Source of the DNA: JBIQKZ01 sp044464765
GTDB taxonomy: Bacteria; Pseudomonadota; Gammaproteobacteria; Burkholderiales; Burkholderiaceae_B
Direction: 5' to 3'
DNA length: 56,909 bases
NCBI GenBank assembly: GCA_044464765.1
Contig: JBIQKZ010000020.1
Span: 1-56,909, forward strand
Shown here: in pieces, positions 7,822 through 16,483 of the stretch
How positions within the stretch are numbered: the stretch's first letter is position 1
Layout of the letters: each line of letters begins with the position of its first letter
Made by a program: the position numbers and the translations under genes
Notes under the pieces: model-generated
What the model saw: only the letters and a program-made list of their open reading frames with translations
Told to the model about the DNA's origin: nothing
The model's database searches: none

Positions 7822-9390
7822 ATGAGCTTTGATGCCATGGTTATTGGCGCTGGGGTGAACGGCCTGGCGGCTGCCATTCAGTTGGCGGACAAAGGTTGGA
7901 AAGTCGCTGTGGTCGAGGCCGCGTCGACGCCTGGCGGGGCGGTAAAAACCCGCGAGGCGACCTTGCCGGGGTTTCGCCATGACCTGTGCGCGATGAACCT
8001 TTCCATGTTTGCCGGCTCGGCGTTTCATGCCAAGTACGGCGATGCCTTAATGCAGCATGGGCTGGAACTGGTTCCGGCGCCCGATTGCTTTGCCAGTGTG
8101 TTTCGCGATGGAAGCAGCCTGGGCGTAAGTAGCGATCCGGCCAAAACGGCGGCGGCCATCGAGGCGATTTCACCGCAGGATGTGCCAGCCTGGCAGGCCA
8201 TGCAGCAACATTTTGGCAAGAATGCCCCCCATATTTTCGGGTTGATGGGGTCGCCCATACCTTCCTGGCGCGCAGGCAAGGCTTTGTGGGGCGCCTGGCG
8301 CCAATTGGGCACGGCGGGACTGTATGATCTTGCCCGGCTGTTCGTAGCCACGCCGCGCGACTTCCTGGATCGTCATTTTGCCCATCCCAAACTGAAGGCC
8401 ATGATGGCGGCCTGGGGCCTGCATGTGGATTTCGCGCCCGACATTGCCGGAGGCGCCTTGTTTCCCTATCTAGAGTCCATGTCGAATCAGGCGTTTGGCA
8501 TGGTCATTGGCAAGGGCGGCGCCGACGTCATTATCCGCGCCATGACGGCGTTGTTCGAAAGCAAGGGCGGCCAGTTGCTGCTGGACAGCCAGGTGACCGG
8601 CATTGATACGCACAATGGCGCCGCCACCGGGGTGCGTTTAGCGGATGGCCGTGCGTTGCGAGCCAAGCGAGCGGTGATCGCCAACGTGCACCCACGGTTG
8701 GTGTTCGGCGGCTTGTTGCCCAAGGGTACGGCGCCGACTGGTTTCGAGGACCAGATCGCTGCATTTCGTTCTGGGCCGGCGGCGATGATGATCCATTTGG
8801 CGATGGATGGCCTGCCCGACTGGACGGCGGGCGACGACCTGAAAAAGTTCGCCTACGTGCATATCGCCCCCGACCTGGCCATGATGTCGCGGGTGTATGC
8901 CGAAGCATCCGATGGCTTGCTGCCTGCCGAACCGGCTATTGTCGTGGGGCAGCCCACGGCGCTTGATCCCGAACGCGCACCCGCAGGTCGGCATGTGTTG
9001 TGGATCCAGGTGCGGGTTGTGCCTGCGGAAATCCGGGGGGATGCCCTTGGCCGGATCAACGCAACGAACTGGGACGAGGCTCGCGAGGCGTATGCGGATC
9101 GCGTGCTCGATATCATCGAAGGCTATGCGCCCGGTTTTCGGGCGCGGATTCTTGGCCGCAGCGTGTTTTCGCCCCGCGACCTAGAGCATGAAAACCCCAA
9201 CCTGATTGGCGGCGACAGTATCGGCGGGAGCCATCATCTGGATCAGAATTTCATATTCCGGCCGGTGCCCGGCCATTCCCGCTACGCCACGCCGGTCAAG
9301 TCACTCTACCTGTGCGGCGCATCGACCTGGCCGGGGGCGGGGACGGGCGCAGGTTCAGGCTTTATGCTGGGCGAATTGCTGGCCCGCTGA
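7822..9390 (+). CDS. FAD-dependent oxidoreductase, phytoene-desaturase-like (CrtI/COG1233)
   Basis: A 522-residue flavoprotein. The N-terminal dinucleotide-binding motif (VIGAGVNGLAAAIQLADKG, GxGxxG at 9-14) is followed by the acidic end of strand 2 (VVEA). The C-terminal FAD motif appears as LYLCGASTWPGAGTGAGSGFMLG. This layout matches COG1233 proteins related to phytoene desaturases and retinol saturases; in proteobacteria most are of unknown substrate. No carotenoid genes adjoin it, so carotenoid synthesis should not be assumed. A ribosome site (GTAAGGAAT) precedes the ATG. It reads away from the iron operon, with a 236-nt region between. Confidence 0.8.
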   Translation: MSFDAMVIGAGVNGLAAAIQLADKGWKVAVVEAASTPGGAVKTREATLPGFRHDLCAMNLSMFAGSAFHAKYGDALMQHGLELVPAPDCFASVFRDGSSLGVSSDPAKTAAAIEAISPQDVPAWQAMQQHFGKNAPHIFGLMGSPIPSWRAGKALWGAWRQLGTAGLYDLARLFVATPRDFLDRHFAHPKLKAMMAAWGLHVDFAPDIAGGALFPYLESMSNQAFGMVIGKGGADVIIRAMTALFESKGGQLLLDSQVTGIDTHNGAATGVRLADGRALRAKRAVIANVHPRLVFGGLLPKGTAPTGFEDQIAAFRSGPAAMMIHLAMDGLPDWTAGDDLKKFAYVHIAPDLAMMSRVYAEASDGLLPAEPAIVVGQPTALDPERAPAGRHVLWIQVRVVPAEIRGDALGRINATNWDEAREAYADRVLDIIEGYAPGFRARILGRSVFSPRDLEHENPNLIGGDSIGGSHHLDQNFIFRPVPGHSRYATPVKSLYLCGASTWPGAGTGAGSGFMLGELLAR

Positions 9391-9400
9391 CTCAGACAGG

Positions 9401-10216
9401 CTAATCTACGCCCAGCAGATCGTAGACGCGCCGCACATAATCGCCGAATTCGGGGCTGGTCTTGATTTGCAGGCGGCGCGGCGCGGGCAGGTCGATGGGG
9501 AAGAAGTCGGCCATGCGGGCCGGGCCGGCCGTTAATACCGCGCAGTGAGAACCCAGGAAAATCGCTTCCTGGATGCTGTGAGTGACGACCACAAAGGTTT
9601 TGCCCGTTTCTTCCCAGATGCGCAGCATTTCGAGATTCATTTTTTCCCGAGTCAGGGCGTCGAGGGCGCCAAACGGCTCGTCCATCAATACCAGCTTGGG
9701 ATCATGGATAAGGGCGCGGGCAATGGCTGCCCGCTGCTGCATGCCGCCCGATAGTTCGTAGGGCATTTTGTCGGCAAAGCCGCCCAGGCCGACCATTTCC
9801 AGTAATTCGTGGGCGCGCGTGGTCGCTGCCTTGCGGTTCAGACCAAGGATGTCGGCCGGCAGCAACAAGTTCTGCAGGATGGTGCGCCATTTAAGCAGTA
9901 CGGGTTGCTGGAACACCATGCCGACATCGCGGCCGGGTGTGAACGACGTACCGTTGGATTCGCCAATGGTCAGTGTCCCGCCATCGTGTCCGTGCAGGCC
10001 GGCCAGTATCTTGAGCAGGGTGGACTTGCCGCAACCCGACGGCCCAACCAGCGAAATCAGGTCGCCTTCGTGAATGTCCATGGAGACATCCGAGACGGCA
10101 AGGAACTCTTGGTTCTTCTTTCGGTACACCTTGCGCAGGCCGCTCATGTGGATCAAGGGCTTTTGCCCTGGCTGTTCGCGGACTGCGGTTTGGATATCTG
10201 CGGGATGTTGTGTCAT
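9401..10216 (-). CDS. ABC transporter ATP-binding protein (nitrate/sulfonate/taurine class)
   Basis: A 271-residue importer ATPase. Walker A GPSGCGKST (58-66), signature LSGGMQQR (155-162), Walker B LVLMDEPF (175-182), and the H-loop in THSIQEAIFLG. The class is SsuB/TauB/ThiZ-like. The frame stays open 222 nt upstream, but the real start is the ATG at 10216, which overlaps the stop of the preceding gene as ATGA. It works with the permease at 13242-14048 and very probably with the binding protein at 14942-15946. It is the last gene of the leftward five-gene operon. Confidence 0.9.
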   Translation of the reverse strand: MTQHPADIQTAVREQPGQKPLIHMSGLRKVYRKKNQEFLAVSDVSMDIHEGDLISLVGPSGCGKSTLLKILAGLHGHDGGTLTIGESNGTSFTPGRDVGMVFQQPVLLKWRTILQNLLLPADILGLNRKAATTRAHELLEMVGLGGFADKMPYELSGGMQQRAAIARALIHDPKLVLMDEPFGALDALTREKMNLEMLRIWEETGKTFVVVTHSIQEAIFLGSHCAVLTAGPARMADFFPIDLPAPRRLQIKTSPEFGDYVRRVYDLLGVD

Positions 10217-11277
10217 GCCAACCACCGGTCGAGGTTCTGGCGCACGAAGGCGTCGTCGGACAGATCGCCGTGTACACGGTAGACACGGTCGATTTCCTGG
10301 CTTTGCCCGGGGCCAAGGCCTTCGGCCGGGTCCAGGCACCAAATGCCTTCCAGCAGACCCTGGCGGCGCAGCACTTCGTGGCAGCCGGCGATGCAGCCAT
10401 GGAAATTGTTGTTGACGTCGAAGAATGCGGAATTGCAATCAGTAACGCGCGAATCAAGCGCCAGCAGGTCGGCGCTTGGGGTGCCGCCGGAGGCCAGTTC
10501 GGATTTGATCCGTTCCAACTGCGCTACGGCGCTGGCGGTCCAGACCGACCAATGGCCCAGCAAACCGCCGCGAAAGCGTACGCTGACAGGCTGGCCGTCG
10601 CGCATGGCGGTAAACGGGACGGTCAGGTCCAGGATGATGTGATCGTCGTTGCCGGTGTACAGATAAACGCGCTCTTCGGCGCCGGCGTCGATCAGTCCAC
10701 GCACCACGTCGATGGTCCGGTACCGGTTGAAGGGGGCCACCTTGATGGCCAGCACGTTGGGTATGGATGCAAAGCGGCGCCAGAAGTCGCTGGATAGCAC
10801 CGGCCCCCCCACGACGGTCTGCAAATAGAAGCCGATGAGCGGAATTTCTCGGCTGACGGCTTCACAGTGGGCGATGATCTCGTCTTCGGAGGAACCCGCC
10901 AGCGCGGCCAGGCTCAGCAGGCCCGCGTGATAGCCCAGACCCACCGCAATGCGCGCTTCTGCGCTTGCCTGTTGCGTTGCGCCGCACAGGCCGGCGATCA
11001 TGAATAACGGGTGCTCGGCCCAGGTAGCCTGGTCTTCCATGGCGGCAGCCAGCACGGTTTCGTACAGGCCGCGCTCACGGATGCTGAATTGGGTAGTGTG
11101 AACCCCTACGGCAAGGCCGCCCACGCCGGCATCCACGTAGTAGCGGGTGAGTGCGCGCTGGCGTTTCCGGTCGAACTGGCGCTGGGCGTCCAGCGCCAGC
11201 GGGTGCGCCGGGATGACGGAGCCCTGCGTCAGCCGCTCAAGGACATTTGCGGGGATATCGGTTCGTTGCAACGACAT
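10213..11277 (-). CDS. Dihydrodipicolinate-synthase-family aldolase/lyase
   Basis: A 354-residue TIM-barrel protein of the DapA/NanA superfamily, longer than DapA (about 290). The likely Schiff-base lysine is K179 in NVLAIKVAPFNRY and the partner Tyr is Y151 in LIGFYLQ. The GxxGE-type pyruvate-binding segment is altered: DapA-like GTTGE is represented by GVHTTQFS (58-65). Members with this change act on substrates other than pyruvate plus semialdehyde. Embedded in an importer operon (ATGA overlap with the ATPase gene), it probably cleaves the imported compound or an early product. The substrate is unknown. Confidence 0.8.
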   Translation of the reverse strand: MSLQRTDIPANVLERLTQGSVIPAHPLALDAQRQFDRKRQRALTRYYVDAGVGGLAVGVHTTQFSIRERGLYETVLAAAMEDQATWAEHPLFMIAGLCGATQQASAEARIAVGLGYHAGLLSLAALAGSSEDEIIAHCEAVSREIPLIGFYLQTVVGGPVLSSDFWRRFASIPNVLAIKVAPFNRYRTIDVVRGLIDAGAEERVYLYTGNDDHIILDLTVPFTAMRDGQPVSVRFRGGLLGHWSVWTASAVAQLERIKSELASGGTPSADLLALDSRVTDCNSAFFDVNNNFHGCIAGCHEVLRRQGLLEGIWCLDPAEGLGPGQSQEIDRVYRVHGDLSDDAFVRQNLDRWLA

Positions 11278-11300
11278 GACGTATTCCTGGTAAGTGGCGG

Positions 11301-12194
11301 TTAGCCATATTCGGGGCCGGCGATGGCATGGATGAAAGCTGTGAGACCCACAGGCGCAGGCTCGCCCAGCGACATGCGGGCAAAACCCCGTTGCGGCGCA
11401 AAACCCATGGCCTCTAGCTGTATATGCAATTCCTGGCGCGATTCGGGTACATCGATAAGCAACTCGGCGCTTTCGCTTTCACAGATGTCGTAGAGCAGGG
11501 CGGCTGCGGCTGCCTCGGAAGAAGACACCAGCGGGCCGACATGCCGGGCGAAGCGGCCATCACGTACGATGGCCATGGCATCAGCCCGCCGAACCAGGCG
11601 GGATCCGGGGCGCGCGGCGAGCTTGTCGATGAAGGTGTCCCTGGTGATTCCCAATGCCTTGGCGTCCAGCGCTGCAAGCGTGGCAATTGCCTGCCTGTTG
11701 TCTTCCGGCAGGGCTGAGCCGGCCGGGTCCTGGGCCGACATGGAACCAGGGTCAGGGGCTGCTGCCGTTGGCGTGCGGGCGGATCGATGCCAGCGCCTTA
11801 AGTGCCATTGGCTGGTGAAACCGTATTGCGAATACAAGGCTTCGCCGGCCGGCGTGGCATCCAGCAGGGCGACGCGGCCGGTTTTCTGCACTTCGTCCAG
11901 GCAGCGCTGGAATATGGCGCGCCCCAGTCCATGGCCCCGCCGCGAGGGCGTGACCAGAATCATGCTGATCCACGCAGCGGTCGTGTCCAGCGGCAGCACG
12001 GCGCCGCTGGACACGATGGTGTTCTGCGCATCGCGAATGACGTGGATGCTGCCCAGGGTCTCGAACACCTGCCAGTCGTGGGCGGTCTGGTTCCAGCCGC
12101 TTTGTTCCACCAGCCGGTTCAGCATGACAAGATCGGCCTGGGAGGGCCGTGCCAGTGTCTCGGGTAAAGAATCGAGCGCCTTAGTATTTTCCAT
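11301..12194 (-). CDS. GNAT-family N-acetyltransferase (two-domain)
   Basis: About 297 residues. The N-terminal half is a GNAT domain with strand 4 and the acetyl-CoA P-loop ILVTPSRRGHGLGRAIFQRC, preceded by the substrate-side strand. The C-terminal half (from about residue 165) is a second alpha/beta region (FAPQRGFARMSLG near the end) seen in YitI/ArAT-like tandem GNATs. I chose the ATG at 12194 (14-nt overlap with the upstream gene); a GTG at 12239 would add 15 residues and cannot be excluded. It belongs to the ABC/DHDPS operon, so it may acetylate the imported substrate or an amine derived from it. Confidence 0.75.
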   Translation of the reverse strand: MENTKALDSLPETLARPSQADLVMLNRLVEQSGWNQTAHDWQVFETLGSIHVIRDAQNTIVSSGAVLPLDTTAAWISMILVTPSRRGHGLGRAIFQRCLDEVQKTGRVALLDATPAGEALYSQYGFTSQWHLRRWHRSARTPTAAAPDPGSMSAQDPAGSALPEDNRQAIATLAALDAKALGITRDTFIDKLAARPGSRLVRRADAMAIVRDGRFARHVGPLVSSSEAAAAALLYDICESESAELLIDVPESRQELHIQLEAMGFAPQRGFARMSLGEPAPVGLTAFIHAIAGPEYG

Positions 12195-13245
12195 CGCGGG
12201 ATTCAAACTTGGTGGGTTTGTTGTAAAGACGCTGTTCACGGCTGATCCAGTCGGCCACCCATTCGATCATGCGCGATAGCGATACCCTGGGGTAGCCGAA
12301 CAGACGTTCGGCTTCGCCGGTGTTCATCAGCCACGCAGTCGGCGCTTCGTCGCCGGTAAGCAGGGCTTGTTTGTTGAAGCGGCGGGCGAATTCTTGCGCC
12401 AGCCAGCGTATGGAAACGGTTTCCGGGCCGCTGACATTCAGCGGTGATGTGGGCGTGGTGGCTACCGCCAGGCAGCGCAAGGCCTGGGCATTGGCGTCGC
12501 CCTGCCAGATGACGTTGGCGTGACCCATGGTGAGATCGATGCTTTCCCCCCGCCACACTTTGGTGGCGACATCGGCCAAAACGCCATAGCGCATGTCGAT
12601 GGCATAACTAAGCCGGTAAAGCCGGCCGGGCGTGCCGTGCAGTTGGGAAAAGTACTGGAACATGCGCTCGCGACCGACGCAGGAATTGGAGTATTCCCCC
12701 GGCGGGTCGGGTGGCAGGCTTTCGTGTGCGCCTTGGCCGATGACTGGCACAAAGGGGTAGACGCAGGCGGTTGAAAAAGCCACGATGCGCGACTTGGTGA
12801 AGGTTTGTGCCACCAGTGCCGGAACGTGTGCGTTCATGGCCCAGGTAAGCGGGGCGTTGTCGTCGGCCCCGAACTTGTGCCCCGCCATGAAAATGATGTT
12901 CTCGCACTGCGGCAAGGCGGCCAGGGCATTGGCGTCCAGCAGGTCGCACGCAATGGTTTCGATGCCGTGTTTGTCGAGCATGGCGCGAACACTGGGATCG
13001 CTGAAACGCGCCACGGCAATGACACGCCGTTCGGACGCCATGGCATTGCGCGCCAGGCGCGCCAGTGTCGGCCCCATTTTGCCGCTGACGCCCAGGATCA
13101 TTAGGTCGCCGGTGAGCGTGGCCATATCGGCAATCAGTTCGCGCGAGGGCGTCGCCAGATAGTCGTCGAGCTGTTCTTCTGTGGCGAAGTGCGAAGGAAA
13201 CGGCAGCTCGTTCAGCGTTGGCTTCGTTAAAAGGTCGGAGGTCAT
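12181..13245 (-). CDS. NAD-dependent epimerase/dehydratase-like SDR protein, atypical active site
   Basis: A 354-residue extended-SDR protein with a 45-residue N-terminal extension before the nucleotide-binding motif GVSGKMG (52-58). The Ser/Thr position is present (FSTACVYPF), but the usual YxxxK is not: the matching place reads EYSNSCVGRE, so Lys is replaced. That argues for a non-redox or rearranged active site, or a sugar/nucleotide-binding role without classical catalysis. The ATG shares ATGA with the stop of the permease gene, so the two are coupled. Function is unknown. Confidence 0.7.
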   Translation of the reverse strand: MTSDLLTKPTLNELPFPSHFATEEQLDDYLATPSRELIADMATLTGDLMILGVSGKMGPTLARLARNAMASERRVIAVARFSDPSVRAMLDKHGIETIACDLLDANALAALPQCENIIFMAGHKFGADDNAPLTWAMNAHVPALVAQTFTKSRIVAFSTACVYPFVPVIGQGAHESLPPDPPGEYSNSCVGRERMFQYFSQLHGTPGRLYRLSYAIDMRYGVLADVATKVWRGESIDLTMGHANVIWQGDANAQALRCLAVATTPTSPLNVSGPETVSIRWLAQEFARRFNKQALLTGDEAPTAWLMNTGEAERLFGYPRVSLSRMIEWVADWISREQRLYNKPTKFESRDGKY

Positions 13246-14048
13246 TGAATTCGTGCATCCTGTGTAATAAGAAGCCGTTCCATCAGCAAGACCAGCAGAT
13301 AGAGCAGCACGCCAAGGGCGGTGATAAGCAGTACGGCCATGAAGACCGCCGCCGTGTCCAGCGATGCCTGCACCTGTATCATCAGGTAGGCCAGACCCTG
13401 GTCAGACGCGATGAATTCCCCGACGACGGCGCCGGCGACGGCCAGAATGGTGGCGACCTTCATGCCTGAGAACAAATAGGGCAGCGAGCCGGGCAGTTGG
13501 ATATACCGGAACATTTGCCAGCGCGAGCCTTTCAGGGCGTGGACCAGATCCAGCAGGTCGGGCTCGGTTTCGTTCAAGCCGCGTATGGTGGTGAGCAGAA
13601 TGGGAAAGAAGCACAGGCTGAAGGTAATCAGGATATTCGTGCTTATGCCGTAGCTGAACCAGACAATGATCAGCGGCCCCAGTGCCACCTTGGGGATCAT
13701 GTTAAGCGTGACCAGCAACGGAAAAGCCAGCAAGGTAAGCCGCCGGCTGGTAATGAACAGCAAGGCGCACAGCACGCCCAGAACCAGGCCCAGCACATAG
13801 CCGCCGAAAATTTCCAGGGCGGTGACCCAGGTGTTGTGCAGCCAGTCGTAATGAGGATTATCGAGCGTTGCCAGCACGCTTGTGGGCGTGGGCAGGATGA
13901 AGGACTTGATTTCAAAGACGCGGACAAAGGCTTCCCATAGCAGGACGAAGGCTAGGTGCACGCCGATAATAATGGACCAGCGCTGCCACATGGGGGCGTC
14001 GACCGGGCCGGTGTGAGCCTGGGGGGCGTTGGTCTCGGTGCTTGTCAT
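13242..14048 (-). CDS. ABC transporter permease (SsuC/TauC class)
   Basis: A 268-residue inner-membrane permease with about six hydrophobic helices. The cytoplasmic EAA-type loop that contacts the ATPase is DLVHALKGSRWQMFRYIQLPGSLPYLFSGMK. It is first in a five-gene operon (permease, SDR, GNAT, DHDPS-like, ATPase) linked by overlapping starts and stops. Its promoter region holds the palindrome at 14106-14121, so the TetR protein encoded just upstream is the expected regulator. Confidence 0.9.
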   Translation of the reverse strand: MTSTETNAPQAHTGPVDAPMWQRWSIIIGVHLAFVLLWEAFVRVFEIKSFILPTPTSVLATLDNPHYDWLHNTWVTALEIFGGYVLGLVLGVLCALLFITSRRLTLLAFPLLVTLNMIPKVALGPLIIVWFSYGISTNILITFSLCFFPILLTTIRGLNETEPDLLDLVHALKGSRWQMFRYIQLPGSLPYLFSGMKVATILAVAGAVVGEFIASDQGLAYLMIQVQASLDTAAVFMAVLLITALGVLLYLLVLLMERLLITQDARIQ

Positions 14049-14105
14049 TCAGTATTTTCCGCGAAAGTCGTCTTTTGAAAATCATAGACAGCCGGCTGCC
14101 ATAAG

Positions 14106-14121
14106 TCAACCAAATGGTTGA
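14106..14121. promoter_or_regulatory. Palindromic operator TCAACCA-AA-TGGTTGA
   Basis: A perfect 7-bp inverted repeat with a 2-nt centre, 58 nt upstream of the permease start. It shares TCAACCAAA with a second site at 14865-14882 upstream of the TetR and binding-protein genes. The architecture (CCAnnTGG core) resembles RutR-type TetR operators (TTGACCAnnTGGTCAA). Binding by the adjacent TetR protein is inferred. Confidence 0.65.
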
Positions 14122-14170
14122 TTAAGGCGCGTGGCATGTTCAGGACCGGAAGAGATCAAAGCCTGATAAA

Positions 14171-14824
14171 TCAGGGTCTGAGAGCGTTCAGGGCGAACTC
14201 GATGACATGGCGCCGGCGCGCGGCCAGTTGCGCGCGCGAACCCAGCTTCTTGCCGAAGATCGCCGACAGCGTGTGGTTGTTGGAGAAAAAGAAATACGAA
14301 ATTCCCGCAATGGAGATGTACAGATTGATGGCGTCAAACTTGTCGTGGAAGACGCCGGTGGCCACCCCGCGTTCGAGCGTGGCTTCCAGCATGCCGATGA
14401 AGGGCGAATGCATTTTGCGTAGCGGGGTCGAACCCAGAATGTGCTGGCCCTTGTTGCGGTTCTCGTCGGCCAGCAAGGCAATGAATTCGGGATGAGCCGC
14501 CAGATAGTCAAATGAAAAGGCAACCAGTTGCGACATGGCTTGCAAAGGATCTAGCGCGCCGAGCGAAAGCTGTTTTTCCTCTTCGCGGATTTCGGCATAG
14601 ACCGATTCGAGGGCAACCAGATACAGCCCCTGCTTGCTGTCGAAATAGTGATAGACCAGCTGTTTGTTAACCTGTGCGCTGCGCGCGATTTCGTCGACTC
14701 GGGCCCCTTCGAAACCTTTGGCGGAAAATTCGCCGATGGCGGCTGCGATCAGCGCCTTTCTGGTGGCGGTGGCGTCGCGTCTGGCACGGATCGGCCGGGA
14801 AGAGGATGTTGCGCGGGTGGTCAT
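14171..14824 (-). CDS. TetR-family transcriptional regulator
   Basis: A 217-residue TetR protein. The N-terminal helix-turn-helix spans about residues 22-68 (ALIAAAIGEFSAKGFEGARV, then IARSAQVNKQLVYHYFDSKQGLY). The C-terminal ligand domain contains the TetR_C stretch with LYISIAGISYFFFSNNHTL, as in regulators of pyrimidine- or amine-related uptake genes. It sits between the permease operon (downstream, same strand) and the divergent binding-protein gene, and both promoters carry related inverted repeats. It is most likely a ligand-relieved repressor of the whole transport and catabolic cluster and of itself. Confidence 0.85.
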   Translation of the reverse strand: MTTRATSSSRPIRARRDATATRKALIAAAIGEFSAKGFEGARVDEIARSAQVNKQLVYHYFDSKQGLYLVALESVYAEIREEEKQLSLGALDPLQAMSQLVAFSFDYLAAHPEFIALLADENRNKGQHILGSTPLRKMHSPFIGMLEATLERGVATGVFHDKFDAINLYISIAGISYFFFSNNHTLSAIFGKKLGSRAQLAARRRHVIEFALNALRP

Positions 14825-14864
14825 GGATACGGTCTTTCTAGTTCGGATTTCAGGTTATTGTGTA

Positions 14865-14882
14865 TCAACCAAACAGTTGGTA
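14865..14882. promoter_or_regulatory. Second operator-like repeat in the tetR/binding-protein intergenic region
   Basis: Reads TCAACCAAACAGTTGGTA: the inner arms ACCAA and TTGGT are perfectly inverted about a 4-nt centre, and the left half repeats TCAACCAAA of the site at 14106-14121. It lies 41 nt upstream of tetR and 60 nt upstream of the binding-protein gene, placed to control both divergent promoters. Confidence 0.6.
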
Positions 14883-14941
14883 ATATTAATCGGCAGAGTA
14901 AATCATATTGTTCACGACTTCACCATTCTGGAGCAAATTTT

Positions 14942-15946
14942 ATGCGAACACGTTTGTCTGCGGTATTCCTTTCCATTGGCGCGGCGTTGTTCGCAAGCGC
15001 CGCCTCCCCGGCGTTGGCCGACGAGTCCATGAGCTTCATGCTGAATTGGACGCCAACCGCCGATCATGCGCCGGTCTACTTCGCGAAGTCGCAAGGCTGG
15101 TACAAGGACGCGGGCATCGATCTGACGATTGAAGCGGGCAAAGGGTCGGCCTTGTCGGCGCAGCGGGTGGGTAATAACGGCGCCAACATCGGTATTGCCG
15201 ACTTGCCCACCGCCATGCAGGCGGTCAGCAAAGGGGCCGACCTGAAAGCCATTATGGTGATCTACGCCAATAGCCCGCAAGGCTTTTATTGGCTCAAATC
15301 GTCGGGCATCAAGGGGCCGAAAGACTTTCCCGACCATAAAATCGGTAACCCCCCGGGCGATGCTGCGCGGCTGATGTGGCCGGCATTCGCCAAGCAAGTG
15401 GGCATCGACCCCGCATCGGTGCGCTTTGTGAACATCAGCCCACAGGCCAAAGTCGGCGCGCTTAAAACCGGGGCGGTCGACATTATTAGCGATTTCTACA
15501 ACGAGCACGACCTGAAGGCGCGGGAATTTGGCGATGACCTTGGGTTTGCGCCGTGGCGCGAGGTTGGCGTCAATATGTATGGCAATTCCCTGATCGTCAA
15601 TGGCGACTACCTGAAGAAAAACCCCCAGCTGGTGCAAAAGTTTGCTCAGATCACCCAGCGTGCCTACGACGCGTGCGTGAAAGACTTCGAGCCCTGCTTG
15701 AAGGCCTTGACGGATGACGTCAGCGGCTTGAATCCCGACAACCAGCGGGATCAGTGGAATCGGATCAAGCAACTGATGCGCGACGACACCACCACGTCGG
15801 TCGCGCTGGGCGCCTTCGATGCCGACCGCATCAAGGCCGATTACGAGTTGGTCAACACCTTGATCGGGCTGGAAAACCAGTTTGACCCGGCTACGCTATA
15901 CACCAACGACTACCTGAGCAAAGACATCCGCATGACGGCGGACTAG
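14942..15946 (+). CDS. ABC transporter substrate-binding protein (NMT1/THI5-like)
   Basis: A 334-residue periplasmic binding protein. Signal peptide 1-26 (MRTRLSAVFLSIGAALFASA, then ASPALA). The mature start MSFMLNWTPTADHAPVYFAKSQGWY is the hallmark of the NMT1/THI5 family (ThiY, pyrimidine-type and related binders). The frame is open about 300 nt upstream into the tetR region, but only this ATG gives a signal peptide. It is transcribed away from tetR and is the obvious partner for the permease and ATPase of the leftward operon. The NWTP/HAP motif favours an aromatic or pyrimidine-like ligand, but that is a guess. It ends in a shared CTAG with the haemerythrin gene. Confidence 0.9.
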   Translation: MRTRLSAVFLSIGAALFASAASPALADESMSFMLNWTPTADHAPVYFAKSQGWYKDAGIDLTIEAGKGSALSAQRVGNNGANIGIADLPTAMQAVSKGADLKAIMVIYANSPQGFYWLKSSGIKGPKDFPDHKIGNPPGDAARLMWPAFAKQVGIDPASVRFVNISPQAKVGALKTGAVDIISDFYNEHDLKAREFGDDLGFAPWREVGVNMYGNSLIVNGDYLKKNPQLVQKFAQITQRAYDACVKDFEPCLKALTDDVSGLNPDNQRDQWNRIKQLMRDDTTTSVALGAFDADRIKADYELVNTLIGLENQFDPATLYTNDYLSKDIRMTAD

Positions 15947-16395
15947 TCCAGGCTGTTGTTGGCAACGCCGCGCCGGATCACGATGGGTACGCCGCCGAGT
16001 TGTTTTTTGGACACCCATTGCGCCAGCGAGGCGTCAAGGTAGTCGGTGTGGCCCGGAAACCACCGGGCCAGTTCGGTGGCCAGGCGGCGTGCTTCTTCGG
16101 GGGCACCGCCTTCTTGCAGGTAAGCCAGCACGTCGCGCATTGATTGCAACACGGCGTTGTGTTCGTTCGTATGGCATTCCGTGGCCGGGAAGTCGGTGGA
16201 GTTCATCCATTTTTCTTCTTGTGAAAAATGCTGCAAGCTATGAACGATCAGCCGTTCCAGGTGGTCGGCCAGGTCTTGGTCCGGCGCCTGCAGCATGGCC
16301 CCGACGATATCCACGAATTCCTTGTGGGTTTCGTCCATGGGCGGGTATCCGACCAGGAAGGCATCCGTCCAGGTAAGTTGTTCTGTAGTAATCAT
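15943..16395 (-). CDS. Bacteriohaemerythrin
   Basis: A 150-residue four-helix di-iron O2-binding protein. All expected ligands are visible: H24 (DETHKEF), H56 and E60 (LQHFSQEE), H75 and H79 (CHTNEH), H116 and D121 (HTDYLD). It probably stores or senses oxygen in the cytoplasm, or delivers it to oxygenases. A C-terminal tail of about 25 residues (KKQLGGVPIVIRRG...) extends past the bundle. Its stop codon overlaps that of the convergent binding-protein gene. No regulatory domain is fused to it. Confidence 0.92.
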   Translation of the reverse strand: MITTEQLTWTDAFLVGYPPMDETHKEFVDIVGAMLQAPDQDLADHLERLIVHSLQHFSQEEKWMNSTDFPATECHTNEHNAVLQSMRDVLAYLQEGGAPEEARRLATELARWFPGHTDYLDASLAQWVSKKQLGGVPIVIRRGVANNSLD

Positions 16396-16483
16396 GGTGT
16401 TATCCGGTAATATAAGTTCCGCGATAAGCCTTTGGGGGCTTTTCTAGCCGCCGCCGTGGCATGACGCTATCATAGCAAGCTTT

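Noticed and set aside
7822..9390. Carotenoid biosynthesis role for the FAD oxidoreductase
   Set aside because: Only the fold is shared; no crtB or crtE-type neighbours exist in the window.
10217..10438. N-terminal extension of the ABC ATPase (74 residues)
   Set aside because: Arg/Pro-rich, no homology, and it lies wholly within the DHDPS-family gene; ATGA at 10213-10216 marks the start.
14912..15772. A 286-codon minus-strand frame opposite the THI5-like binding protein
   Set aside because: The plus-strand protein has a signal peptide and family motifs; the antisense frame has neither.
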